From the NCBI RefSeq assembly GCF_049651805.1, contig NZ_JBASCU010000049.1, forward strand, positions 1 to 15,690: a stretch of DNA of 15,690 nt, in the 5' to 3' direction. Both the position numbers and the translations under genes were made by a program. This DNA comes from Pseudolysinimonas_A sp049651805. Lineage in GTDB: Bacteria; Actinomycetota; Actinomycetes; Actinomycetales; Microbacteriaceae. The notes below the pieces were generated by a model, which saw only the letters and a list, made by a program, of their open reading frames with translations, did not search any database and was not told the DNA's origin. Shown in pieces: positions 5,574-11,902 of the stretch (position 1 is its first letter; every line of letters begins with the position of its first letter).

Positions 5574-6713
5574 ATGCCGACGCTTGAGATTCCGCGTGAC
5601 CTGCTGCCCGCCGACGGTCGGTTCGGCTGCGGACCCTCGAAGGTGCGGGCCGAGCAACTCGAGCACCTGCGCGCCAACGCCGATCTGCTGGGCACCTCGC
5701 ACCGTCAGGCCCCGGTGAAGAACCTGGTCGGTCGCGTGCGCTCCGGCCTCGCCGACCTCTTCAGCATCCCCGACGGCTATGAGGTGCTGCTCGGCAACGG
5801 CGGGTCGACGGCGTTCTGGGACATGGCAGCCTTCTCGCTGATCGACAAGCGCAGCGAGAACCTCGCGTTCGGCGAGTTCGGCGCGAAGTTCGCCGCCGCC
5901 GCCGCCGCGCCGTTCCTCGAGAAGCCCCACGTCATCCAGGTGCCCGGCGGTCAGCGCGCCGACGTCGAGGTGCTCGCCGGCGTCGACCTCTATGCCTGGA
6001 CCCACAACGAGACCTCGACGGGCGTCATGGCGCCGGTGAAGCGGGTGCACGGCGACCCCGGCGCGCTCACCGTGATCGATGCGACGAGTGCGGCCGGCGG
6101 CGTGCTGTTCGACGCCGCCGAGACGGATGTCTACTACTTCGCACCGCAGAAGAACCTCGCAAGCGACGGCGGCCTGTGGTTCGCCCTCGTGTCGGCCGCG
6201 GCGATCGAACGCATCGAGCGCATCGCGGCGAGCGACCGGTGGATTCCCGAGATTCTCAGCCTCAAGAACGCGCTCGACAACAGCCGCCTCGACCAGACGC
6301 TCAACACCCCCGCGATCGCCACCCTGGTGCTGCTGGAGAGCCAGCTGGAGTGGATCAACGGCAACGGCGGCCTCGCCTGGGCCGACGCCCGCACCAAGGA
6401 GTCGTCGGGGCTGCTCTACGACTGGGCGGATGCGGCATCCTTCGCGACGCCGTTCGTGACCGACCCGGCCGACCGCTCGCAGGTGGTGGCGACGATCGAC
6501 TTCGACGAATCCATCGACGCCGCAGCGGTCGCGAAGACGTTGCGGGCGAACGGAATCGTCGACACCGAGCCCTATCGGAAGCTGGGGCGCAACCAGCTGC
6601 GGGTCGCGACGTTCACCGCGATCGAGCCGGATGACGTGCGCGCCTTGATCGCGTCGATCGACTGGGTGCTCGAGCATTCGCCCGTGTCCCTCAGCTCGGG
6701 CGCGGTGGGCTAG
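5574..6713 (+). CDS. serC: Phosphoserine aminotransferase, mycobacterial type
   Basis: This 379-residue pyridoxal-phosphate enzyme converts 3-phosphohydroxypyruvate and glutamate to phosphoserine and 2-oxoglutarate, the second step of serine synthesis. The opening RFGCGPSKVR and the LGTSHRQAPVKNLV motif (about 40-52) are typical of the actinobacterial branch. Cofactor contacts lie in GNGGSTAFWD (74-83), THNETSTG (143-150) and VIDATSAAGG (167-176). The cofactor-binding lysine is K193 in YYFAPQKNLASDGG. The C-terminal small domain ends with LRVATFTAIEPDDVRAL. Length is normal and the frame is intact. The ATG lacks a ribosome binding site and follows TAGAAT, so the message is probably leaderless. 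Its TAG stop overlaps the GTG start of the next gene by one base, implying translational coupling. Confidence 0.95.
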   Translation: MPTLEIPRDLLPADGRFGCGPSKVRAEQLEHLRANADLLGTSHRQAPVKNLVGRVRSGLADLFSIPDGYEVLLGNGGSTAFWDMAAFSLIDKRSENLAFGEFGAKFAAAAAAPFLEKPHVIQVPGGQRADVEVLAGVDLYAWTHNETSTGVMAPVKRVHGDPGALTVIDATSAAGGVLFDAAETDVYYFAPQKNLASDGGLWFALVSAAAIERIERIAASDRWIPEILSLKNALDNSRLDQTLNTPAIATLVLLESQLEWINGNGGLAWADARTKESSGLLYDWADAASFATPFVTDPADRSQVVATIDFDESIDAAAVAKTLRANGIVDTEPYRKLGRNQLRVATFTAIEPDDVRALIASIDWVLEHSPVSLSSGAVG

Positions 6714-6949
6714 TGCGGCTCTTCATCAAGGACTCCGAGCGCCGGCCCGACCCGGCGCCGGTGAAGACCGACGACCGCAAGGTCGTGCTGGTCGGGCTCG
6801 TGCTGTGGATCATCGCCCTCGGCGTGATGCTCGCGCTGCTGCCCCAGGTCGAGGAGTCAGGCCTGCTCTGGTTGCTCTGGACCGTCGTCGTCGGATTCGG
6901 CCTCGGCCTCGTCCTGCTCGTCTACACCGCCAAGCGGCACTCCGACTGA
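6713..6949 (+). CDS. DUF2530 family small membrane protein
   Basis: This 78-residue protein has two predicted membrane helices, about 24-43 (VVLVGLVLWIIALGVMLALL) and 50-71. Both follow a charged N-terminus that contains the family-typical DDRKVVLVG motif; the tail is YTAKRHSD. The function of DUF2530 is unknown. The GTG start overlaps the serC stop (TAGTG), so it is likely translated with serC, and the same pairing of a DUF2530 gene with serC occurs near Rv0882-Rv0884c in M. tuberculosis. The last 93 bp are overlapped on the opposite strand by the DUF3027 gene. Confidence 0.85.
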   Translation: MRLFIKDSERRPDPAPVKTDDRKVVLVGLVLWIIALGVMLALLPQVEESGLLWLLWTVVVGFGLGLVLLVYTAKRHSD

Positions 6950-7396
6950 CTCGTCGAACTCGAAGTCGATGCCGTCATCGGGGTCGTCGCCGAGATCGTC
7001 GTCATCGTCGCGCTCGTCGACGAGGTCATCCTCGTCGTCGTCGTCGTCATCGACCGCGGCGGTCTCCGCAGCGATGAGGGCCTGCGCAGCCCGGTAATCT
7101 TCGAGCCGTTCGGCCCACGGCACCCAATCGGGGGCGAGCAGCGCACCCTCACCCGGCATGAGCTCGGCCTCCATCACCGTCGGGGATTCGCCGGGGATCT
7201 CGGCGACGCTCACCGACCAGTGCCAGCCGGGATAGCCCGAGAGCGTCGAAGCGAACCGGAGCGTGGCGGTGCCGTCGTCGTGCACGGTGGAGTCGAGCAG
7301 GTCACCGACGGTACCGGCGGGGCTGATCTCGGCCAGCGCCGCGCGGGCGACCTCTTCCTGGCCGCTCACGCGGACACCATCAGAGCCGCCGCTCAC
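6857..7396 (-). CDS. DUF3027 family protein with acidic C-terminal tail
   Basis: The 179-residue protein has a conserved domain at about 14-98 with the family-typical run GYPGWHWSVSVAEIP and GEGALLAPDWVPWAERL. The function of DUF3027 is unknown. From residue 115 onward the protein is highly acidic, with runs of six and five aspartates and a final EAEAESDDDGPEQPEQA. I chose the GTG at 7396 because AGGTGG lies seven bases upstream. Two other in-frame GTG codons, at 7426 (overlapping the csp stop as GTGA) and 7369, sit in near-identical repeats and are real alternatives. The 3' end overlaps the DUF2530 gene by 93 bp antisense. It follows the cold-shock gene closely and is probably co-transcribed with it. 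Confidence 0.82.
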   Translation of the reverse strand: MSGGSDGVRVSGQEEVARAALAEISPAGTVGDLLDSTVHDDGTATLRFASTLSGYPGWHWSVSVAEIPGESPTVMEAELMPGEGALLAPDWVPWAERLEDYRAAQALIAAETAAVDDDDDDEDDLVDERDDDDDLGDDPDDGIDFEFDESVGVPLGGVDEQDEAEAESDDDGPEQPEQA

Positions 7397-7429
7397 GCGG
7401 CTGCCACCTTCAAGGCCGCCGCTCACGCG
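7361..7429. repeat. Three-copy 27/30-bp tandem repeat at the csp-DUF3027 junction
   Basis: The core GCCGCTCACGCG occurs at 7361-7372, 7388-7399 and 7418-7429. Copies two and three share the longer GCCGCCGCTCACGCG. Spacings are 27 and 30 bp, both multiples of three, so each copy carries an in-frame minus-strand GTG-AGC-GGC, a candidate DUF3027 start. Confidence 0.8.
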
Positions 7430-7803
7430 TCGAGATCGTCGGCGACGCGGCGCAGCACAGCGGCGATCTTCGTGCCGTGGCTGCGGTCGGGGTAGCGCCC
7501 TCGGCGCAGGCCCGCGCCGATCCCGTCGAGAAGTTTCACCAGGTCTTCGACCACGATCGCCATGTCGTCGGCGCTGCGTCGGTTGCGCTGACTCAGCGTC
7601 GGCGGCGTCTCGAGCACCCGCACCGAGAGGGCCTGCGCCCCCTTCTTGCCGTCCGCGATGCCGAACTCCAGGCGCGACCCGGGCTTGACACTCGTGCCCG
7701 CGGGCAGCGCCGAGGCGTGCAGAAAGACTTCGGTGCCATCGTCGGAGGCGATGAACCCGAATCCCTTGTCTTCGTCGTAGAACTTGACCCGACCGGTGGG
7801 CAT
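7423..7803 (-). CDS. Cold-shock domain protein with C-terminal extension (CspB-like)
   Basis: This 126-residue protein has an N-terminal cold-shock domain (about 1-66) that binds single-stranded RNA or DNA. RNP1 is KGFGFI (13-18) and RNP2 is VFLHAS (26-31). The domain ends with AQALSVRVLE. It is nearly twice as long as classic cold-shock proteins. The basic extension from about 67 to 126 contains a predicted helical region (DDMAIVVEDLVKLLDGIGAGL) and matches the architecture of actinobacterial CspB-type proteins. The ATG start is preceded by a modest AGAGGT. Its TGA overlaps a possible GTG start of DUF3027, suggesting coupling. It is divergent from the 86-residue membrane protein across 25 bp. 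Confidence 0.9.
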   Translation of the reverse strand: MPTGRVKFYDEDKGFGFIASDDGTEVFLHASALPAGTSVKPGSRLEFGIADGKKGAQALSVRVLETPPTLSQRNRRSADDMAIVVEDLVKLLDGIGAGLRRGRYPDRSHGTKIAAVLRRVADDLDA

Positions 7804-7816
7804 GGCGACTGACCTC

Positions 7817-7822
7817 TATCCT
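7817..7822 (+). promoter_or_regulatory. -10 box TATCCT for a probable leaderless transcript
   Basis: TATCCT ends exactly six bases before the GTG at 7829, and no ribosome binding site is present. This is the same arrangement as in front of serC and the epoxide hydrolase gene. Confidence 0.55.
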
Positions 7823-7828
7823 TGACCC

Positions 7829-8089
7829 GTGGCGAATGACACCCCGGTGCCCCTCAATCGTATCGAACGCATCCTGCGCAACATGATCGCGTCCGCAGCG
7901 GGGCTGTCGATCCTCGCGATCCTCGCGGTCATCCTCGCCAATCTCACCGGTGTGAACACACGCGAAAGCGTCTGGCTCATGGTCGCGGTTCTGCCATTCA
8001 TCGGCCTGACACTCGCGTTGGTGCTCATCATCGTCTTCATGATCGTCAGCGTCGTGCGCCGCCGTCGGCTCGCCCGGGACAGCAGTTAG
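7829..8089 (+). CDS. Small two-helix membrane protein, function unknown
   Basis: This 86-residue protein has a short N-terminal head and two hydrophobic helices, about 20-39 (IASAAGLSILAILAVILANL) and 48-75. It ends in a basic cytoplasmic tail (RRRRLARDSS) that suggests the C-terminus is inside by the positive-inside rule. I do not recognise the family. The GTG start follows a leaderless-type -10 box. The stop codon is ten bases before the helicase-C gene, so the two are likely in one operon. Confidence 0.75.
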   Translation: MANDTPVPLNRIERILRNMIASAAGLSILAILAVILANLTGVNTRESVWLMVAVLPFIGLTLALVLIIVFMIVSVVRRRRLARDSS

Positions 8090-8099
8090 CGCAAGGCTC

Positions 8100-9953
8100 A
8101 TGGCCGCCAGCGGCTCAGCTCTCGCACTCGCCGCGCGCCTGCGCGCGCTCGACGACGACACGCTCGCCCGCCTGGTGACGCAGCGCGCGGTGCGCGAGGG
8201 CGGCATCCGCGACTTCTTCGACCTCGCGGAGGCGCTGCTCGACCGCACCTCGGTGCAGTCGGCCCTCGAACGCCTCGACCGCGGCACCCTGGCCCTGCTC
8301 GCCGTCACCGGCGAGCTCGCCGAGACCTCCGGCGCCCCGACCGCGGAGCAGCTCAGCGCGCGGCTCGAGTTGCCGATCGCCGCCGTGCGCGAGCGCATCG
8401 GGATCGCGCTCGACGCCGGCCTGCTGGGCACCGAGTCGGGCCGATACGCACCATGGGATGCCGTCGTCGAGCAGTTGCGCGCGTGGCCGGCGTTCGGGCT
8501 GCCGGCGGGCCGCGACCTCGAGTCGTCGTCGCCGCCCGCGATGCTCGAACTGGTGAGCGAAGCCGACGTGCGGTTCATCGACCGCGGCGCCGGCGACCGC
8601 GCGTTCGGCACCCTGGGCGCCGTCACCGAGACGCTACTGGCGCTGCGGGATGCCCCCGCCCGCCGACTGACCCGGGGCGGGCTCGCCCTGCCCGACGCCC
8701 GGCGCCTCGCCGCCATTGCCGGAGTCGATGCGTCGGAGGTCGAGTTGCTGCTCGACATCGCCGCGCGCGCCGGCCTCGCCGTGCTGGCGGGCACCGAGTG
8801 GGTGCCGACGGCGAACCTCGGCGCGTGGCTCGCCGGATCCCGCGTCGACCGCTGGGCGGAACTCGCGAACGGCTGGCTCGGTCGCCTGCCCGATGACCTT
8901 CGCGAACTGCTGCGCACCCGGGCGCACGCGGTGTGGGGCGACGGCCTGCTCGACTACCTCGACTGGCTCTACCCCGCCGGCGGTGCCTGGATCCGCGAAC
9001 GCGCGGTGGCTGCGGCACGAGAAGCCGAACTGCTCGGCATCACCGGGGCGGGCGCCCCGAGCACCGCGGGTGCCCGGCTGCTGCTTGACGGCACGGCGGC
9101 GGCGGCGGAAGCGATGGCGGAGTCGTTCCCGCCCGAGGTCGACAAGGTGTATCTGCAACACGATCTCACGGTCATCGCGCCGGGCCCGCTGCGGGTCGAC
9201 CTCGAGACCCGGCTGCGCGGGATGGCCGAGGCCGAGGCCCGCGGCGTGGCGTCCTCGTTCCGCATCACGGCCGTATCGCTCACCCGGGCCCTCGTCGCCG
9301 GCGAAACGGCCGATGGTCTGCGCGCGTTCCTCGGCACGCTGTCGCTCACCGGCATCCCACAGCCGCTCGAGTACCTCATCAGCGACACCGCCGCCCGGTT
9401 CGGCACGCTGAGGGTGGGACGGCTGGAAGAGGCGACGGGATCATACGTACGCTCCGACGACGGCGAGCTCTTGCGGCAGCTCGCCGTCGATCAGGCGCTG
9501 ACACCGCTCGGCCTCGTGGTCACCGGCGTTCACCGCCTCACCACCCGGTTCGATGTCGGCCTGCTGTACACGGCGCTGCTCGACGCGCGGTATCCCGTCG
9601 TGGCCGAAGACGCGGAGGGCGAGATCATCGCCATGCGGGCCGAACGTCGCGCCTCGTCGGGTGGGGCGCCAGTAGGCGACGACACCGCCGCACTGCTCAT
9701 CTCGCGGGTGCGTGAGAGCGCCGCCGACGCTCCCGAGGAGGCCGACCGGGCGTGGCTGGCCCGCCAACTCGAACTCGCGATCAAGGGAAAGGTCACGGTC
9801 GCCGTCACGGTGCGGCTGCCCGACGACTCTCTCGCCGAATACGTGCTCGAGCCGGCCGCTCTCGCCGGCGGCCGCCTCCGGGCGCGCGACCGCCGCGCCG
9901 ACATCGAGCGCACCCTCCCTCTCGCGTCGATCGTCTCCGTCTCCGACGCATAG
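8100..9953 (+). CDS. Helicase C-terminal-domain protein, XPB partner (Rv0862c-like)
   Basis: This 617-residue protein carries the helicase-associated domain Helicase_C_3 (PF13625) at about 345-465 (KVYLQHDLTVIAPGPLRVDL, then FRITAVSLTRAL). The N-terminal half is a string of short helical, winged-helix-like segments (for example RLVTQRAVREGGIRDFFDLA). There is no Walker A or DEAD-box motif, so it is not itself a helicase. In M. tuberculosis the equivalent gene (Rv0862c) is next to the XPB gene. The likely role, by inference, is to bind or regulate XPB in DNA repair. The ATG has only a weak AAGG nearby and follows the membrane-protein gene by ten bases. It is separated from XPB by 112 bp that include a REP-like repeat. 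Confidence 0.85.
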   Translation: MAASGSALALAARLRALDDDTLARLVTQRAVREGGIRDFFDLAEALLDRTSVQSALERLDRGTLALLAVTGELAETSGAPTAEQLSARLELPIAAVRERIGIALDAGLLGTESGRYAPWDAVVEQLRAWPAFGLPAGRDLESSSPPAMLELVSEADVRFIDRGAGDRAFGTLGAVTETLLALRDAPARRLTRGGLALPDARRLAAIAGVDASEVELLLDIAARAGLAVLAGTEWVPTANLGAWLAGSRVDRWAELANGWLGRLPDDLRELLRTRAHAVWGDGLLDYLDWLYPAGGAWIRERAVAAAREAELLGITGAGAPSTAGARLLLDGTAAAAEAMAESFPPEVDKVYLQHDLTVIAPGPLRVDLETRLRGMAEAEARGVASSFRITAVSLTRALVAGETADGLRAFLGTLSLTGIPQPLEYLISDTAARFGTLRVGRLEEATGSYVRSDDGELLRQLAVDQALTPLGLVVTGVHRLTTRFDVGLLYTALLDARYPVVAEDAEGEIIAMRAERRASSGGAPVGDDTAALLISRVRESAADAPEEADRAWLARQLELAIKGKVTVAVTVRLPDDSLAEYVLEPAALAGGRLRARDRRADIERTLPLASIVSVSDA

Positions 9954-9961
9954 CCGTTCGG

Positions 9962-10043
9962 TGGTCGAGTAGCCGCCAGGGGCGGCGTGTCGAGACCCGT
10001 CGCGCCCGGTCTTGACACGCGCACTGCGGGCGCTACTCGACCA
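9962..10043. repeat. REP-like inverted pair of 36-bp repeats
   Basis: Unit one (9962-9997) begins TGGTCGAGTAGC and ends GTGTCGAGACC. Unit two (10008-10043) is its inverse, beginning GGTCTTGACAC and ending GCTACTCGACCA. The 12-bp outer arms are perfect and the inner arms match at 10 of 11 bases. Unit one also contains its own GC-rich dyad (GCCGCC/GGCGGC). Repeats of the TGGTCGAGTAGC...GAGACC type are common between genes in Microbacteriaceae, as far as I recall. Confidence 0.75.
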
Positions 10044-10051
10044 GCGAGAAC

Positions 10052-10057
10052 TAGACT
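10052..10057 (+). promoter_or_regulatory. -10 box TAGACT upstream of XPB
   Basis: TAGACT ends eight bases before the ATG at 10066. No ribosome binding site lies between, so the transcript may be leaderless or nearly so. This would let XPB be transcribed independently of the helicase-C gene. Confidence 0.5.
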
Positions 10058-10065
10058 CGGAAGTT

Positions 10066-11706
10066 ATGTCCGGACCCCTCATCGTGCAGAGCGATCGCAC
10101 CGTCTTGCTCGAAGTCGCGCATCCGGATGCCGAGGACGCCCGACACGAACTCGCGGTCTTCGCCGAGCTGGAGCGGGCGCCCGAGCACGTGCACACGTAC
10201 CGGATCACCCGTCTCGGACTGTGGAATGCGCGGGCCGCGGGGCACACCGCAGAGCAGATGCTCGACACCCTCGAACGCTTCGCGAAGTTCCCGGTGCCGC
10301 AGACGGTGACGGTCGACATCACCGAGACGGTGTCGCGGTACGGGCGGCTCGTCATCGAGCGGGATGCCGAGGGCGCGCTCATCCTGACCACCACCGATCC
10401 GGCCGTGCTGGCCGAGATCACCCGGTCGAGCAAGGTCGGGCCGCTGCTCGGGGTGCGGCTCACTAGTACCGTCTGGACCCTCCAGCCGTGGGCGCGCGGC
10501 CAGGTGAAGCAGGAGCTGCTGAAACTCGGCTGGCCGGCTGAGGACCACGCCGGCTACACCCCGGGCACCCCGCACGTCATCGACCTCGTCGAAGACGGCT
10601 GGGCGCTGCGCGGGTATCAGCAGAAGGCGATCGACAACTTCTTCGAAGGCGGAAGCGGCGTCGTTGTGCTGCCCTGTGGGGCAGGCAAGACGATCGTCGG
10701 CTGCGGAGCGATGGCAGAGGCGGATTCGACGACCCTCATCCTCGTGACCAACACCGTGTCGGCGCGCCAGTGGCGCACCGAACTGCTGAAGCGCACCACG
10801 CTCACCGAGGATGAGATCGGCGAGTACTCCGGCGAGCGCAAGGAGATCAAGCCGGTCACGATCGCGACCTACCAGATCCTCACGGCGAAGCGGAAAGGCG
10901 AGTTCGCCCACCTCGCCCTGCTCGACGCCCTCGACTGGGGCCTCATCATCTACGACGAGGTGCACCTGCTGCCCGCTCCGGTGTTCAAGCTGACGGCCGA
11001 GCTTCAGGCGCGTCGCCGCCTCGGGTTGACCGCGACTCTCGTGCGCGAAGACGGGCGGGAATCGGATGTCTTCAGCCTCATCGGCCCGAAACGCTTCGAC
11101 GCCCCGTGGAAAGAGATCGAGGCGCAGGGCTACATCTCCCCCGCCGCCTGCTACGAGGTGCGCATCGACCTGCCGGCATCCGACCGCCTCGAATACGCCG
11201 CGAGTGCCGACGACGAGCGCTACCGCCTGGCCGCGACGGCTCCGGCCAAGTTGCGGGTCGTGCAGGATCTCGTCGCGAAGCACGCGGGCGAGCGCATCCT
11301 CGTGATCGGGCAGTACCTCGACCAGATCGACATCCTCGCCGAAGTGCTCGACGCCCCCGCCCTCACCGGCGCGACGCCGATCGCCGAGCGCGAAAGACTG
11401 TACGAGGAGTTCCGCGAGGGCCGCCTGAAGGTGCTCGTCGTGAGCAAGGTCGCCAACTTCTCGATCGACCTGCCGGAAGCGACCGTCGCCATCCAGGTGT
11501 CCGGATCCTTCGGGTCGCGCCAGGAGGAGGCGCAGCGCCTCGGCCGGCTGTTGCGACCCAAGGAGAGCGGCATCCCGGCGTCGTTCTACACCCTCGTCGC
11601 GCGCGACACCGTCGACCAGGACTTCGCGCAGAACCGCCAGCGGTTCCTCGCCGAGCAGGGCTACTCGTACACCATCCTCGACGCCCACACCCTCACCGCC
11701 GCCTAA
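10066..11706 (+). CDS. XPB/Rad25-type DNA helicase (bacterial ERCC3 homologue)
   Basis: This 546-residue superfamily 2 3'-5' helicase should unwind or translocate on DNA in nucleotide-excision-type repair. The N-terminal third (about 1-175) is the damage-recognition/XPB N-terminal region. Motor domain 1 has LRGYQQKAID (181-190), Walker A in LPCGAGKTIVG with GAGKT at 205-209, DEVH at 297-300 and LTATLVRED at 321-329. The RED motif (327-329) is diagnostic for XPB. Motor domain 2 includes ILVIGQYLDQ (411-420) and motif VI QRLGRLLRP (490-498). I start at ATG 10066 because the protein begins MSGPLIVQSDRTVLLEV as in relatives. The upstream in-frame extension from 10012 reads through the REP-like repeat and is not credible. 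Its partner gene lies immediately upstream. Confidence 0.95.
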   Translation: MSGPLIVQSDRTVLLEVAHPDAEDARHELAVFAELERAPEHVHTYRITRLGLWNARAAGHTAEQMLDTLERFAKFPVPQTVTVDITETVSRYGRLVIERDAEGALILTTTDPAVLAEITRSSKVGPLLGVRLTSTVWTLQPWARGQVKQELLKLGWPAEDHAGYTPGTPHVIDLVEDGWALRGYQQKAIDNFFEGGSGVVVLPCGAGKTIVGCGAMAEADSTTLILVTNTVSARQWRTELLKRTTLTEDEIGEYSGERKEIKPVTIATYQILTAKRKGEFAHLALLDALDWGLIIYDEVHLLPAPVFKLTAELQARRRLGLTATLVREDGRESDVFSLIGPKRFDAPWKEIEAQGYISPAACYEVRIDLPASDRLEYAASADDERYRLAATAPAKLRVVQDLVAKHAGERILVIGQYLDQIDILAEVLDAPALTGATPIAERERLYEEFREGRLKVLVVSKVANFSIDLPEATVAIQVSGSFGSRQEEAQRLGRLLRPKESGIPASFYTLVARDTVDQDFAQNRQRFLAEQGYSYTILDAHTLTAA

Positions 11707-11740
11707 AGGTCGCGCACCCCGAATTCCCCGAACTCGCTGG

Positions 11741-11841
11741 GCTTTCCGTTTTCAGGAAGATCGGGCACACAAACGCCCCATCCACATGACATCCGCCCCA
11801 GCAGTCGACACCAGCACCACGTCTTCCTGAAAACGGGAAGC
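11741..11841. repeat. 101-bp MITE-like inverted repeat
   Basis: The arms at 11741-11760 and 11822-11841 are 20 bp each and match at 19 of 20 positions (GCTTTCCGTTTTCAGGAAGA against the inverse of the right arm). They are separated by 61 bp without a gene. No clear target duplication is visible. It could be a miniature transposable element, a structured RNA, or a terminator-like structure between XPB and the epoxide hydrolase gene. Confidence 0.65.
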
Positions 11842-11890
11842 GACGCCGCCCCGAATCGCTGATCGGCGCGGCCGACGACGGGCGTCGAGC

Positions 11891-11896
11891 GATACT
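11891..11896 (+). promoter_or_regulatory. -10-like GATACT for a probable leaderless epoxide hydrolase transcript
   Basis: GATACT ends exactly six bases before the GTG at 11903. There is no ribosome binding site, and the spacing is the same as upstream of serC and the 86-residue membrane protein. Confidence 0.45.
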
Positions 11897-11902
11897 CGGA
11901 TC

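Noticed and set aside
4369..5718. A 449-codon plus-strand frame opposite the HNH gene start, small ORF and ideR
   Set aside because: It runs antisense through ideR and across its terminator-bearing leader, and its composition is not protein-like. IdeR has all its metal ligands on the other strand.
5514..6677. A 387-codon minus-strand frame opposite serC
   Set aside because: It is an antisense shadow of serC with no recognisable motif.
7361..7429. CRISPR array
   Set aside because: The three repeat cores are only 12-15 bp, the spacing keeps reading frame, and they lie within coding sequence. No cas genes are present.
6857..8917. A 686-codon open frame on the minus strand covering DUF3027, csp and part of the helicase-C gene
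   Set aside because: Only its last 180 codons or so are the real DUF3027 protein. The rest is Arg/Ser/Ala-rich and lies antisense to or out of frame with better-supported genes; it is an artefact of high GC.
10012..10065. Upstream extension of XPB to an ATG-like start at 10012
   Set aside because: It would translate the REP-like repeat. The family N-terminus begins at MSGPLIVQSD (10066).
10051..11688. A 545-codon minus-strand frame opposite XPB
   Set aside because: It mirrors the XPB coding frame, is rich in Arg/Gly/Glu/His without any domain, and has no ribosome binding site. XPB has clear motifs.
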